64,000 bases of DNA from positions 1,302,001 to 1,366,000 of the forward strand of contig NC_091273.1 in the NCBI RefSeq assembly GCF_042100115.1, read 5' to 3'. The stretch's first letter is position 1; every line of letters starts with the position of its first letter. This document shows positions 1 through 11,208 of this stretch, piece after piece. The notes beneath the pieces were generated by a model. It saw only the letters and a list, made by a program, of their open reading frames with translations. It had not been told where the DNA came from and ran no database searches. Source of the stretch: Alternaria dauci. Its lineage: Eukaryota; Ascomycota; Dothideomycetes; Pleosporales; Pleosporaceae. The translations under genes and the position numbers were made by a program.

Positions 1-1999
1 TGTGGCGTTGAGCTGGAGAACAGGTGTATCGATGAGTTTTGCTGCTACAAGTGCCCAGACCTTTGCTATCGTAGCGTGGTACTCGAAGGTCGGATCTCCG
101 AAGTTTTTCATCCAGTCGAACGAGTCATAGTTGCTGTGATAGTGGTAGACAGCGGATTTGGAATCGCCACCGAAGCCCATGTCGATACTCGGAATGCCAG
201 CAAAATCTTGAAAGGCCGTAAAGTCACTGCCGGAGCCCATGGTCTCAATGCGCTTGTCCCATACGTCGTATACAGATTGACCGGCGATTGTCTGGTTCGG
301 AGATTTCACCACGTAAGCTGTCATTCGTTAGCCAAGTCAGATTAACAGAGTATGAAGGCAGACTCACCAGCTTCCTCGACCACCCTACTCAGCAAGGGTG
401 CCGCTGACAGCTTGAAATCTGGGCCAACTGATCCAACATCAACGTTCAAATATGCTACTGTCGAAACAGAGAGCCAGGGTAGGTACTCCTCGACCCACTC
501 TGTGCTTCCAACGAGACCGTACTCCTCGCCGTCCCAGCTCGCAAAGACGATTGTCCTCATGGGCTTCCAGCCAGCCTGCATAGCAGCACCGAAGCTTCGA
601 ATGACCTCATTGAACGCTGCGCTGCCGCTGTTGGGATCCCCAGCACCACCAGCAATCCAAGCATCGCGGTGGTTCCCAAGAACAATTACCTCGTCAGGAA
701 TGGTGCCATTGATGATTCCGATGACGTTCCACAAGGGCGTGGTCACGTACTCCTGCTCGTTGACCAAGTTCAGTACTAGGTTTTCGGGCGAAGGTCCAAC
801 ATTGTATTCTACGCCCATGTAGTCGAGCCCGCCACCGTGCCAATTCTCGTCGAAAGTCGAGGCCTTTGGGCCGTGGCCGTTGAGGGCTTTGAGAAGGGGA
901 AATGCGTCGAGGTAGGAGATGGGGAGGGAGGGGATGTGCGGCATGGCGTGGTCAACGGGCTGGCGTGGGCAACCAGGCTTTGAGGGATAGCCTGGAGTGG
1001 TGGGGTCGCCTGGTGCGAAGCCTATGGGTTGTCAGCATAGTACAGAGAGAGAATATCGGGTAGAAACCTACTCAGAAACTGGACACTTCCTCGCTGGACA
1101 CTGCTGGGTTCTCTGGCCGGCCCATCAGGGTATGTCGCAAAGCCGTTCTTCTTGGTCACCTCCCCATCATCACCAGGATCGGTGTACATGGCGACGCCGA
1201 CCATGCCCAGTTCTTGCGCACGCTTGACCTTTAGGCCGCGGAAGACGCCGCCGTACTTGGCCAAGGCAATCTTGCCTTGCAGACTAACGTTTGCCGCCTG
1301 TAGCTGCTCAAAGTCTCTGTATGTTCCATAGTTGACGAAAACGTATGGCGCCGTCACATTGCCGGAGGCGCTGTATCCATGGAAGGTGGGCACACGGTCG
1401 GCGAGTTGGCTTGACTTGTCCGCGTCCAAGACGTTTTCCTCCAGTCGCGCTTCGTATTTGACCTTCCATTCTTGGCTTGTAGTTGTGGCGCCGTCTGCCA
1501 TGTCGTCTGTGTGTTCAATCCCCTCGATGAGGGCTAATCGGTGGCCCTTGGGGTAGTTGATATAGACATCGTAGTCAATAATTGTGCTTTCGACTCCCCA
1601 TTCCTGCCATCTTTCCCTAGTCCACAGCGCCTGGCTGAGATTCTTGCCTGCTAGGTGTGGCCCGCTTGTGTAGTATCTGCTCCACTCCTCTGCTTTTTCG
1701 GCACTGGGTGTTTCCAGCAGTGACTTCTGCAGGTCTTGGAAGTCTAGGGTCGACTTTTGCGCCCACCCTGCGGGTATCTGTGAGGTCGATAACGAAGATG
1801 CCGAAAGTCGTGATGCAGGGGCTAACTCGTCCTGGGTGGGCGGCGCAAAGCTGAAGATGAAGATGGCAGCAAGTCCTCCTACGAATATGGTTGCGCTGAG
1901 CAAGGTAGTGCATATGAACCGTAGGCGATGGTGTGGGTAGCGGTCGCGATGGGGTCTAACGTCGACGCGTTGGATCAGCGGCGTGCTCTCGTCGGCCAT
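1..1999 (-). CDS. M28 zinc peptidase, glutamate carboxypeptidase II-like membrane protein (3' end cut by window)
   Basis: Three exons are visible: 1999-1072, 1021-368 and 317-1, separated by two 50-bp GT-AG introns. They encode 633 residues and the gene runs on past the window start. A transmembrane segment follows a short cytosolic N terminus (about residues 27-47), giving a type II topology like human GCPII/PSMA and yeast Vps70. The M28 co-catalytic zinc ligands are all present: H427 (LGNHRDAW), D438 (GDPNSG), E475/E476 (WDGEEYGL, general base plus ligand), D504 (YLNVDVG) and H588 (VYHYHSNYDSF). The PA-type insert lies before the peptidase core. I chose the ATG at 1999 (MADESTPLIQ) because the 22 in-frame codons upstream look like leader. 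The expected product is an aminopeptidase/carboxypeptidase of the vacuolar or secretory membrane. The family call is secure; the substrate is unknown. The missing part should be the C-terminal helical dimerisation domain. Confidence 0.93.
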
Positions 2000-2738
2000 G
2001 GTGGATGGCTTCTCATTGCTCGCTGGGAGCTGCATATACAAAAAAGATGACTCTCTCACGCCCAACCTAGGCTTTCAAGACGGTAGCTAAGATCAGAGAC
2101 CAGCTGCGCAGAGCTATGCCGTGGCACCAGTGGCAGCTCGCATTCAATGGCGTCACACACTTATCTGATCCTATCTTAGCGCACCTGTCATGTCAGGGGT
2201 CCAAGGAACCGCCGAATCCATCGCTAACCACGACCCCGTCTGGCGTCTCATGCAGAGCATCACACACACACCCTATGCAGGCCATCTTAATTGATGTGCA
2301 TCGAACCATTTGGACATTCTTCGTATGCACGAGTCTCTTCAGCAGCCCCACCATCACCCGTCAGCCCGCAGATCTCAACGCTATCGACTGCGCTGCATGG
2401 CACAAGGGTACTTTGCTCTGACTCTGGGGCCGGACATCGTGATCTTGCGGCGGGCCAACGTACAGCACGACTCGCTTCACAGTGGTTACCAATCTTCTTT
2501 TGTTGCGCGGGCTGGCTCTTCCGTCGGCCGACAAGGACATCGTGTAGCTAACATAATGGGCATGCGCGACAGCGTCGCAGGGACAATGGCGAACACGCTG
2601 AGCGATAGCATGTAAGTGAGTTCTTTTCTCCGTGCAAATTCCTCGCCATTCGTCCAAAAGCTGCAGATTACTTTTCATTTTGGACCCAAGTGGGATCATC
2701 ACCCCAACCAGGAACTCAACACGTCAACTTCATACACA
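2000..2738. other. Intergenic, shared divergent promoter region
   Basis: This stretch separates the divergent M28 peptidase and RING-like genes. Short ORFs on both strands have no family motif or splice support. I see no RNA gene or repeat. Confidence 0.6.
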
Positions 2739-3554
2739 ATGAACACTCCTCGAATTGAGGCCCCGCAGCTCATGGGAGTTACAGGCGACCGCTGCTCGTC
2801 TTGCGAGTCGACGACCATTCCCCTGTACGCCCTCTACTGTCATAATAGCGACGACTTCCACTGCCGCGATTGCCTTACCAAAGAATTCCATGCTGTTCGA
2901 CAAAACGATCAGACCATACGATGCCCTCACCCGTCCTGCCGTCGCTCGGTTGGCTTCAAGCCGCTCACTCTACTCATGCAAAACCTGCATTTGAACAATG
3001 AATTCTACCACCGCGAACACATCGATAAGATCCGCCAACAGCCGGAGGTCATGAACAACTTGGTCGCATTCACAGGAGAGGAGGCTGAGGCTATCTTGCA
3101 CCATGTCTATAGTATGCTCGAGGACCAGCTCATGGATCCTGTTGCGCTCGGTGGCGTCCCTGGTCACATCACTGCAGGCTCTGTGCAATCTCTCCAAGCT
3201 AGTTTTGATCACAATCCTTTCGTTTGCGGCTTTCTCGCCGAGATGAAGACTGGTTCCAAGGTGATGACTACACCTTATGAGCTTGAAGAAGATCTCAGTG
3301 CTCTCCTCTCCAGGTTGCTCTTTCAATACGCACGATGGAGCTATGGCAACGAACTTTCTCGTTGTGGTGTCGACTTGGACAATGAAGAGGCTGTGCTTGG
3401 TGTTGCTCTGGAGAATCACAAGCCCATCAATGAACTCAAGGGCAACTGGGAAGTGATAATTAAGATGTGGGTGGAGTTGCTGGCATGGAGACATTTGGAG
3501 CGTCTGGCGTCATCTGAGGGTGCTGTTGTGGAGCGTCAAAACATGCATTCTTAG
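2739..3554 (+). CDS. RING-like Cys-rich protein, unknown function
   Basis: Single-exon gene of 271 residues, starting at MNTPRIEAP; the reading frame extends further upstream, but this ATG is the first convincing start after a 5' leader. The N-terminal part holds a Cys/His zinc-binding array: C19-x2-C22, C34, H41/C42-x2-C45, C62 and C67. This spacing resembles the RING/IBR-type fingers of fungal ubiquitin-ligase-like proteins, but the set is not a textbook C3HC4. The remainder is predicted mostly helical, with no recognisable domain and no signal peptide. A role in ubiquitin transfer or another zinc-dependent protein contact is inference only. It lies head-to-head with the M28 peptidase gene. 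Confidence 0.75.
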   Translation: MNTPRIEAPQLMGVTGDRCSSCESTTIPLYALYCHNSDDFHCRDCLTKEFHAVRQNDQTIRCPHPSCRRSVGFKPLTLLMQNLHLNNEFYHREHIDKIRQQPEVMNNLVAFTGEEAEAILHHVYSMLEDQLMDPVALGGVPGHITAGSVQSLQASFDHNPFVCGFLAEMKTGSKVMTTPYELEEDLSALLSRLLFQYARWSYGNELSRCGVDLDNEEAVLGVALENHKPINELKGNWEVIIKMWVELLAWRHLERLASSEGAVVERQNMHS

Positions 3555-3882
3555 TATACGAGAGGGTAGGTCCGGACTACTTTACGGCTTCGGCACGATG
3601 TAACGTGCTGCTTTTCCAGGTCATGTCATCAATTGGCTATTATCTGACCTGCCATATAATCGAGTGGGTGTCAAGCCTGTATATAACGGTAGTGGTTGCT
3701 CTTCATGCTAATTCTCACGCACTTCTTGGATCAAATGGCATACAGACCTCAAATTGTATTGCTCTTTCGTATCTAAGCATGCCTTCGTAACCATTGGCTG
3801 GATGTGCCGTACTGCAAGAAGGTTTTGTACGTGTTAGTCTCATCAGTGTATTTACTTTCTACTCCCACCGTCGATTCTCAAC

Positions 3883-4284
3883 TCAAACCCAAACTCTCTC
3901 ACTATTAGAATCCCACCACCAACAGCAACTATCGCCAACGTTAACACTACCATCAACACTACGTCTGCCTTCCTCGATGCTACCAGCGCCTTCAGAGCCT
4001 GGAAGATCGAGCGTATGTACGATATCCAACGCCGAAACTTCATCCGTCTCGTTCGAGCCTGGGGAGCCTGCCACAGTCGGCTTCTCCTCCTGAATTTTTG
4101 TGAACGCACAGCCGTCTTCGCCACCAAAGATCTGGCCATGAAAAAGGCCTTTCTTGGTATCCTGTGGGGCGATGAACTCCACGATTGCGCCTTGGAGGTT
4201 AGCCGTGTCTAGCGTCGCATGTTGATGTACGAACAGGGGATGAACGCGGTCCTGGCAGAAGGGTCCCAGCTCAACGAGGGTCAT
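3883..4284 (-). CDS. Doubtful small hypothetical protein
   Basis: Open frame of 133 residues from MTLVELGPF; an ATG 126 nt further upstream at 4410 is also in frame. The first 80 residues read like real protein of mixed composition. The last 40 turn Gly/Ser/Trp-rich, which suggests a missed intron. A 40-nt GT...AG segment at the SNETDE codons would move translation into the overlapping frame ending at 3852. That frame carries a hydrophobic stretch (VVLMVVLTLAIVAVGGGILI) and would make a C-terminally anchored membrane protein. I recognise no family. It may equally be non-coding. Confidence 0.3.
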   Translation of the reverse strand: MTLVELGPFCQDRVHPLFVHQHATLDTANLQGAIVEFIAPQDTKKGLFHGQIFGGEDGCAFTKIQEEKPTVAGSPGSNETDEVSALDIVHTLDLPGSEGAGSIEEGRRSVDGSVNVGDSCCWWWDSNSERVWV

Positions 4285-4893
4285 TGGACACCGATCGATT
4301 AGGTCATTAGTTTTGTCATTTGAAGCGGGATTATTTGGTAATTTGAATGCAGGGCGGCAGGAAACGAGATTTGGACAGGCTTGACGAGTTCGGTCGGATA
4401 CTCCTCGCATTTCCCGTGCCGACAGGAGATCCCGGTACTCACTCTAATTCGTAAAAGCTAGGTCCGAATGTCAGAAAGGGTAGAGCGTGGGCTCTCATTG
4501 AGCACAGAGCTATACACACTGCCTTGAGGGTGGCTTTGAGATACGGATGAATTGAAGTCTTCTAGACATAACTCCCCATCGCTCATTATGGGAATTCGAT
4601 GCTGGAAAAGATAAAGCAGCGTCCTAGACTAAGTTTGGGCAGTCTAAGAAATGAAAAAGTGATCACAAGGCATAGTTCACATCACCATCGAGTTCACTGG
4701 GTTTTACGTGGTAGGTTGGAGAAAAGGGGTTTATAACCAAAGCGCTATGCTACAAAGAAGGTGTACTATACACAAAGAAGTGAACCAGTCGTCGTGTCCA
4801 ACGAACGAACCAAAGTATCTTTCAGAAGAATGTCCATCAATCATACCATCCCCGAAATTTGTTCATATGGGAGACATCGCCCGTGCGAGACGC
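4285..4893. other. Intergenic, no gene seen
   Basis: Lies upstream of the doubtful small ORF and downstream of the AA9 gene. No supported coding sequence, RNA gene or repeat is visible. The ORFs near 4708-5346 are antisense shadows of the AA9 C-terminal region. Confidence 0.5.
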
Positions 4894-5985
4894 TTAGAAG
4901 AAGGAGCGAGCGTGGCGGCGAGCCTTGGAAGCAGAGCCGCTGGCCTTACCCTCGAGCCAGGTGATGAAGGTCTCGATGGTGAAGGTCTTGGGGAGCTCGT
5001 CACCGCCAGTGGAGGGAGCAGTAGGAGAGGTAGCAGGCTCCTCCTCAGCGACGGGGGTGGCAACAGGAGTAGCAACGGGGCTGGCGCTGGCGGATGGGCT
5101 GGAGACAGGGGTGGTAGAGTTACCGCTGGGGATGGGAGAGGCGGAAGGAGTGCTGGGCTTGGTGGGGGTGGAAGAACCGCCGGAGCCGAAGAGAGCAGGG
5201 CCGGGGATAGGGTAGTCGACGGAGCCAGAGTAGGGGTCGAAGTGGATGCCGTCGTCAGTGGGAGTGTAGAGCGCAGTGCCGACAACACCCTCTGGGGTCT
5301 CGGTTCCGGAACCAGTGACTTCAATGTTAAGGCCTGCAGGGGTTAGATTAGTGATCGGTTTTGGATATAGGACTTATAGGTCAGGCTTACATTGAGGGTA
5401 GTTCTGGGCACCGTTGACGGAACCAGCGCCGTGGAGAGCGATAATCTCGTGACGGAAGACGTACTTGCCTGCGGCAAGGCTCTCTGGGACGGTGACGGGC
5501 CAGGTGTTGTTCTGGCCAATCATCTTGACGGCAGCCCACTCGCCGTTCTCGTAGCCAGCAGCGTCGATCTTGGTCCACTTGAGCTCCTCCTTGTTGACTG
5601 CGGCGATGTCGCCAGTGTAAGGAGCGACATAAGTGATGACGGGACCCATGTGGCTCTCGGGCCAGGCGGACCAGTGGAACTCTACAACACCACCAGCGGT
5701 AACCTTGGCCATGGCGTCAGAGCTGCCCTCTGGGCTGGCAGCCTTGTGGCAGATGATGTCGGCGGTGGAGAAGGAGTTGGGCTCTACGAAGCCGTTGTCG
5801 AGGTTCTCGGCATACCAGCCAACGTGCTCGGGGACCGCACCGCCGTTCTGCTTGGCGTAGTAGTAATCGAGGCTGAAGCCCTGGGAGTAGACACCGTCGA
5901 CGGTGATACCGGTAACGGTACCGTGGGCAGTGGCGGTGGCAGCGAGAGCCGCGATGGCGCTGAGGGAGGAGATGGTCTTGTACAT
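4894..5985 (-). CDS. AA9 lytic polysaccharide monooxygenase with C-terminal extension
   Basis: Two exons (5985-5391 and 5333-4894, 57-bp intron splitting a Cys codon) encode 344 residues. A signal peptide (1-20, ending TATA) leaves His21 at the mature N terminus. His21 and His112 (PESHMGPV) form the copper histidine brace. Second-sphere residues His185 (IALHG), Gln194 and Tyr196 (GAQNYPQC) match the family spacing exactly, and Cys79/Cys199 fit the conserved disulfide. The enzyme should oxidatively cleave cellulose or other beta-1,4-glucans outside the cell. After the catalytic domain comes a Pro/Ser/Thr-rich linker of about 75 residues, then a short conserved-looking segment (LPKTFTIETFITWL) and a basic tail. 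There is no CBM1: the four-Cys cellulose-binding pattern is absent. Long antisense ORFs here are shadows caused by high GC at third codon positions. Confidence 0.96.
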
Positions 5986-8248
5986 GTTGACTGATGTGGA
6001 TTGAAAGGTTCTTCGAAAGAATGAAGTTGTTCGATGGAAACGAAAGTTCGATTGGTAGTTGTTGAAAGAGTGTCTGCCGGCTTCACACAGTGAAGGGACT
6101 TGAAGAATGAATGTGGGTTGAAAAGAAGGGACTGGTATAGAACCGAAGAATGAAGCTGTAGCGATGATACTTCTGGAGAGGTACCTACGTGCTCTATTTA
6201 TTCAGTTCAGTCTCTGCTCGAATGCTCGGCCTACGTTGACCCACATCCTGGGCGACTCGCAAATTGGGAGCCCACTATGGCGGGTTCATGCCGGGCGCAA
6301 CACCATGCACGTCTTCTGGTTGTTTGAATCGCCATGTTTCCGCTTGAGGAGAGACAAGCGATATTGTCAGGATGTGCAAAGTGTCCCGTGCCTGCAGCCC
6401 AGCGTCAAGCCGCCGCGCAGGAGCGCTTCGCCCTGCCCAGATTCCGTCTTCGGGCTACGGGATATGCATCATACGCCTGGCTATCTTCCGAATGAATCGT
6501 TCCTGTCGGTGATGTAGTGGTTTCGGGTTCTAGCGACAGCGTGGAGCGGGGCCGCATGAAACGTGCATCCCGCTTTTCCTTGGTTTTCGCCTTAGTACAC
6601 TTCCACCGCCAAGATCTTAGCTGTTTCTGGCAAACGAGGTGCCGAGAACGCCGCATTTGTGTGGCGCTTGTCAAACGTCTAGATTGTAATCGGGGACGAT
6701 GTGGTATTGATGAACTGGAGGGTTGGCGTTCATGCGTTCGATGGCGAGCTCGAAACAAACGTCAGCAAGATCGGTACCTACCGGCGATCCACGGCCCCTG
6801 GAATCCCGCTCGCCATGCTACCCAGCGTCTCTTCCTCAGCATCGTCCAGACCCATTTCGTTGCACTGCACACCAAGCCATCAATAGATCCCGTCTCATGA
6901 TTCACAGCTGTAGTCGGCTCGCCTATTTCGCGCGCGCAACTGTCATGCACCCCTGACAGCGTACACCCTCTATCGGACCCACTCCACCGATGTTCGCGTA
7001 TACAGCCTCGTTTCAAACGTGAAACGGCCAATATTCCTCCAATAGTAAGGTGCGGCGTTGCGTCTAGATCAAGGCAGGCGTGTTTGACCACAACGCTGTC
7101 GAGAGTAATCACGTTGGTTATAGAGGGTCGTTCCTGGATGGCGGCGCGGGGGAACCAACATCGCATATGCGGCGCTGTTTACTTTAACGTCTTCCGTACT
7201 CTTCCTCGTTATCCGTCGTCTTCCTTTTGGGCTACACTTGGGTCATGCCTGTTGGCCTGATGATGGGTTTTCACGATTTCTCGAACAGAACCCAGTCAAA
7301 AAAGTCTGCCACAGATTAGCACAACAGGAAGCCGCTACCCTTTGCCTACTATCGCGTATGCCTCCAGCCTCCGACATTTTGGTCGCGATCTCCACATTAA
7401 ATTTGTCCGCAATCCTACGGGTTGCTCCATCAGGTTTCTTCTTTCAAGGCCAAGACATCGCGCATATCCTTTGGTATTCTCATGACTATTGCCAATATTG
7501 CCCCCGGATCCTCATGCATACTGTCGGGCTGGTTTATTCCCCCTTTCTCTGGCGCTTGTGATATTTCGAACACTTCCAGGCCCTGCCTCCATCTTTCTGT
7601 TACCTGGAGAATGATACCACATGCATCTCCTAGCGAACCTCGAAGGCCTACACTGACCGCAAGCAAGTCCGCTCAGTGTACACCTTCACGGTCCTTTATC
7701 ACGCTTCCTTCTGCCACTGCAGGATTCTTCGAGTGTCTTTCAGTCCTCATTCTGAAAAGTGCCTCGTCTCTTGAGAGGACTATGTCAGCAGTCATGCAGC
7801 ATCTAAGTATAGTCGTGAAAACGAACAGCAGTGTTTTATCACAGCCTACCTGAAATGTCCTTCAAGGGTCGTCTTCTGTCCTTGCGCCCTACACATGTGG
7901 AAAATCGATATCCGGCTCCTTGACAGACCGACGACCCTTTTTACGGCTTCGATAGCTGTGGAGGAACAATTATCGTGGAGGTCAAGTGCTGGCAACCATG
8001 TTTCCTATTCGGTACCCCAGAGATGAACTTGAAAACAGGAAAAGGCTGATCTACTTGTTCCTGTAAGTAAACTTACCCTTCGGCTGCCTGCATATGCAAA
8101 GCTTCGGCTTCACTGTTCCGTGGTCGCGTACGAATACATTGACTCAAAGTATGCGCAAACAGCCGCATGCAACGTGCTTATCTCACTTACAGATCAAATC
8201 CCTGCCTTACGTAAACGCGTATCCGTTCATATACTACGATGTATATAG
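5986..8248. other. Gene-poor intergenic region
   Basis: Contains the AA9 promoter on its left and the 3' flank of the 935-residue gene on its right. Apart from the possible decayed ORF at 7243-7795, no coding sequence is supported. Fragments such as the minus-strand frame near 6670-6790 look protein-like for 25-35 codons but are bounded by stops. No RNA gene or transposon motif was seen. Confidence 0.5.
7243..7795 (-). pseudogene. Possible decayed protein-coding gene, family unknown
   Basis: Reading from the ATG at 7795, one frame stays protein-like across an internal TGA at 7675-7673 and on to a TGA at 7432-7430. From there the next frame (GATRRIADKFNVEIATK) stays open to 7243. One premature stop plus one frame change inside an otherwise biased stretch is what a recently inactivated gene looks like. 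The amino-acid composition (charged, helix-prone) is unlike neighbouring junk frames. No family is recognised, and unannotated introns are an alternative. Treat as a hint only. Confidence 0.22.
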
Positions 8249-11208
8249 TCACTCCAGCCACGCTTGCATACCACCGACCAGCAAGACTGCGAAGCCCAAC
8301 ACCCACTGCGCAACCCCGAACGCACCCTGCACGTCACCCTTCTTGATAGTCCATAGAATCGCAAAGGCGAAGCTGCCCAAGCCACAGACGCCCATCATTG
8401 CTACCCACACCCGCTGTGCGAGGAATCCCTCCACAAGATGTACACCCCAGCCCATACCAAACTCCAGACGCTGGCGCCGTTTCGGGCTGCGAAGATACGT
8501 AATCAACTCACCTTCATAGTCTTGAGGGTGCTTGAACAAATGGAGCAGGTAGGTGCTTCCAACAGGAGGAAGAAGGTCATTGGGCTCGAATGTATACGGA
8601 TGTTGAGATGGCGCATGAGACTTCTCAGGCTCGCTGGTCGACGCTGAAGAGGCAGCAGATTTGGGCGGCATGGAGGGCGCAGCACGAATATCAGCGAACC
8701 GATTACGATGGATTTCGAATTGAACAAATTCGATGGTCGTGAGCCCGCGCAGACGAGCCCAGTTGAACCATCGTCGGTTGAGCTGATCATAGTGCTCTCG
8801 TAGCGCGAGTGCCAGGTCTTTGTCGCTTCGTATGCGTCCTTCGTTGACATCAAGATGAACAATTTTGGGCGTCAGTCGGCCCTCATTTGCGCAGGTCAAG
8901 AGCCAGGACTCTTCGGCGAAAGATGGCATGCGAACGCTAAAGGAGTTGGTGGCACGCGCACGAGTAGGGCTGTACTTGGAAGTGTCACTGCCTCTCATCC
9001 AGGAATTAGGTCCTCCATAAGTCGAGGATGGCGTAGTTAGTGTAGAAGCTCTACTGGACGAATCAAAAATGGAGGCCATCGAAGATGCCGTGCTGCTTTG
9101 GCTGCTAGGACTTCGTGGTGTGTGAGCCCTTGGACGATTGAGAAATGCTTCGAGAAGACGAGCAGCATTGGGTCGCTGTTCAACAAAGTCATCATACAGT
9201 GGCTCGCCACATGACTGTAATCGATTAGTATGGTCTAGCTGCGGGACATACCATGATACTTACACAAGTCCATCGAACACGGACATGTCCCTGTGGCACA
9301 GCAGGCTCAGTCCCGAATGTGTCACGAAGCAACCGGAACCCTTCATAAGCTTTGTCCGACAAGGCACTCAGCGCAAGACCCCAGTACATCAACGTTGGAC
9401 TACGCCCCCCAAGTGGCGCCGACCGAATCTCTACTTCCGATGGCAATGGTATCTCACCGATGTGTTCAGTATCCAACGGCTCAATGATTCTGGGTACTGA
9501 TAACTCTTTCATGTCATCTTCAACATCTTCATTGTTAGGAATGACTTTACCAAGCGCTCTTCCCAGCGCTTCACGGAGCTCTTCTGAACGATCCACTTCC
9601 GAATCAGGAGAACGTGGCACAGCGGCGTCATCTACCTCCATCGATGACGATGAGAATGATGTGGGCTTGCAGATCCTGGGTGACCTCTTTCGCCGCGTTA
9701 CTGGCGACACGTGTGCGGACCTTGTTTGAGGCACATCAGTCACAAGTCGCAACCCCAGCTGAGGTCTAGAAGGAACCTGTAGATCGTCCGCAGACAAGTG
9801 ACGCAGATGTTGCGGTTTCACTCCACCGGAGTTTCGTATCGGTTGCGACCAAGTACCATGCTCGCCATTCCCTGGAACAAACTCACCAGATTTGCGAGAC
9901 GTTGGACGTAAGCGGTGGCGCAAAGTTGCCGACTCTACTTCGGCCTCCATAACCAAATGGGATGACGTATCGAGTACCGGCCCTCCGTGCCGCTTGACAG
10001 ATTTGTGAGCATCAGACCGTTTAAGATCCAGGTTCACTGTACGGCTTTTTATTCGAGGACGGGTTTTCTTCTCTACCCGCTTTCGTACAGGTCCAACAAG
10101 CGACAGACCACGAGTCGGCGTCTTCACAATACTGGAAACCGAAGTTGACCGGGTGGGAAGAGTCGTAGTGGCCTGGGAGAATGGCTCAGCGTCGGTCCGA
10201 TCTTCATCCATACGGCCGTATATCGAGCGAACATCTGGTAAGAGAGTCTCAGCGTCGCTCAGGCCATCTTCTGCGATCGAGCTCCTGGCTAGGCTATGAC
10301 GCGGCGGGTATTCCATTGATGATGCGGCAGGTTCAACAAGCCCAGCCACAGATGACGGCAGTGGTCGTTGTATGCCTGGTGAATTCGAAGTACCGATCTC
10401 GAAAACATCGTTGCGTGCATGGAGCATGTCGGTAGTCGAAACAACAGTAGAGGGAGGGCAATACAACTCGGCTGGTAAAGTCGCGGAGTCAAGCTCTTGG
10501 GTGTCAGGTGATTGTTCCGCGTTTACTTGTTGACCCAGTTCTACTTCTGCAATCTCGTTTGTATCCGCGGAACCTTTCAATAAGCGCACTACATAGCCCT
10601 TTCCTTTTTTCTTGATCCTAGCCTTGATATCGGTAAGTCGTTTAGATTGTGCAGACGCTGTCGAATCGCTTCGAGAGAACGATACATTCCAATCCGGCAC
10701 AACCTTTTTGAGGAAGTCTGGATGTACATTCTCTAGATCGGCCCAGCCTTGTTTGTCATGCAGAGGAGAAGTTGGTGGGCTTGTCTTCTGGTGTGAACTT
10801 ACTATCGAATGGTCTGCGTCTGATTTCAAGCCGTTTCGCGGTATCGTAGGAGATGTGATAGGAGGCGCACAGTTCAGAGGTACACCATTCGTAAGCTGCT
10901 GTTTGGAGCCAAGGTTGAAGACAAGTTGAAATTGGCCTGGATTTCTTGCATCTTCCTGGAGATTCAGAGTAAATGGCACCGATTGTGTCTTCTCGTATTG
11001 TGGAAGAGGTGTTTCGCGGCCCGCATCACAGGCCTTTGGATCGCTGATCATCGCTTGAGGGTTGCTGAAGCGCAACGGAACCGGAGCAGCTATCGAGGAA
11101 GCCTGTCGCAAGGCGCAAATCAGCCACTGACCCTATCGTCGTTTCCAGGCTCGCGCTGGCAACGACTTGCCCCGCTTCATGCCTGAAAGCCACATAGAGA
11201 CTTACCAT
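8249..11208 (-). CDS. Conserved-looking fungal membrane protein of unknown function, 935 aa
   Basis: Three exons are proposed: 11208-11206 (only ATG), 11102-9264 and 9214-8249. The introns are 103 bp (GTAAGT...ACAG) and 49 bp (GTAAGT...TACAG with an ACTAAT branch site). The second junction joins RVRWTC to SCGEPLYDD and is convincing. The first is inferred because the long exon has no ATG before codon 15 of the spliced exon. The N-terminal 500 residues are disordered, Ser/Pro-rich and basic. A compact region follows (MYWGLALSALSDKAYEGF, then CSCGEPLYDDF). The C-terminal 280 residues include a globular part (about LTPKIVHLDVNEG to LLHLFKHP) and two adjacent transmembrane helices just before the stop (VAMMGVCGLGSFAFAILW and VLGFAVLLVGGMQ). 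I know similar fungal hypotheticals but no function. A shorter start at Met 11051 is the alternative. Confidence 0.85.

Noticed and set aside
6500..6900. Protein-like minus-strand snippets (for example around ELAIERMNANPPVHQ)
   Set aside because: Only 25-35 codons between stops and no splice signals joining them; likely chance or too decayed to call.
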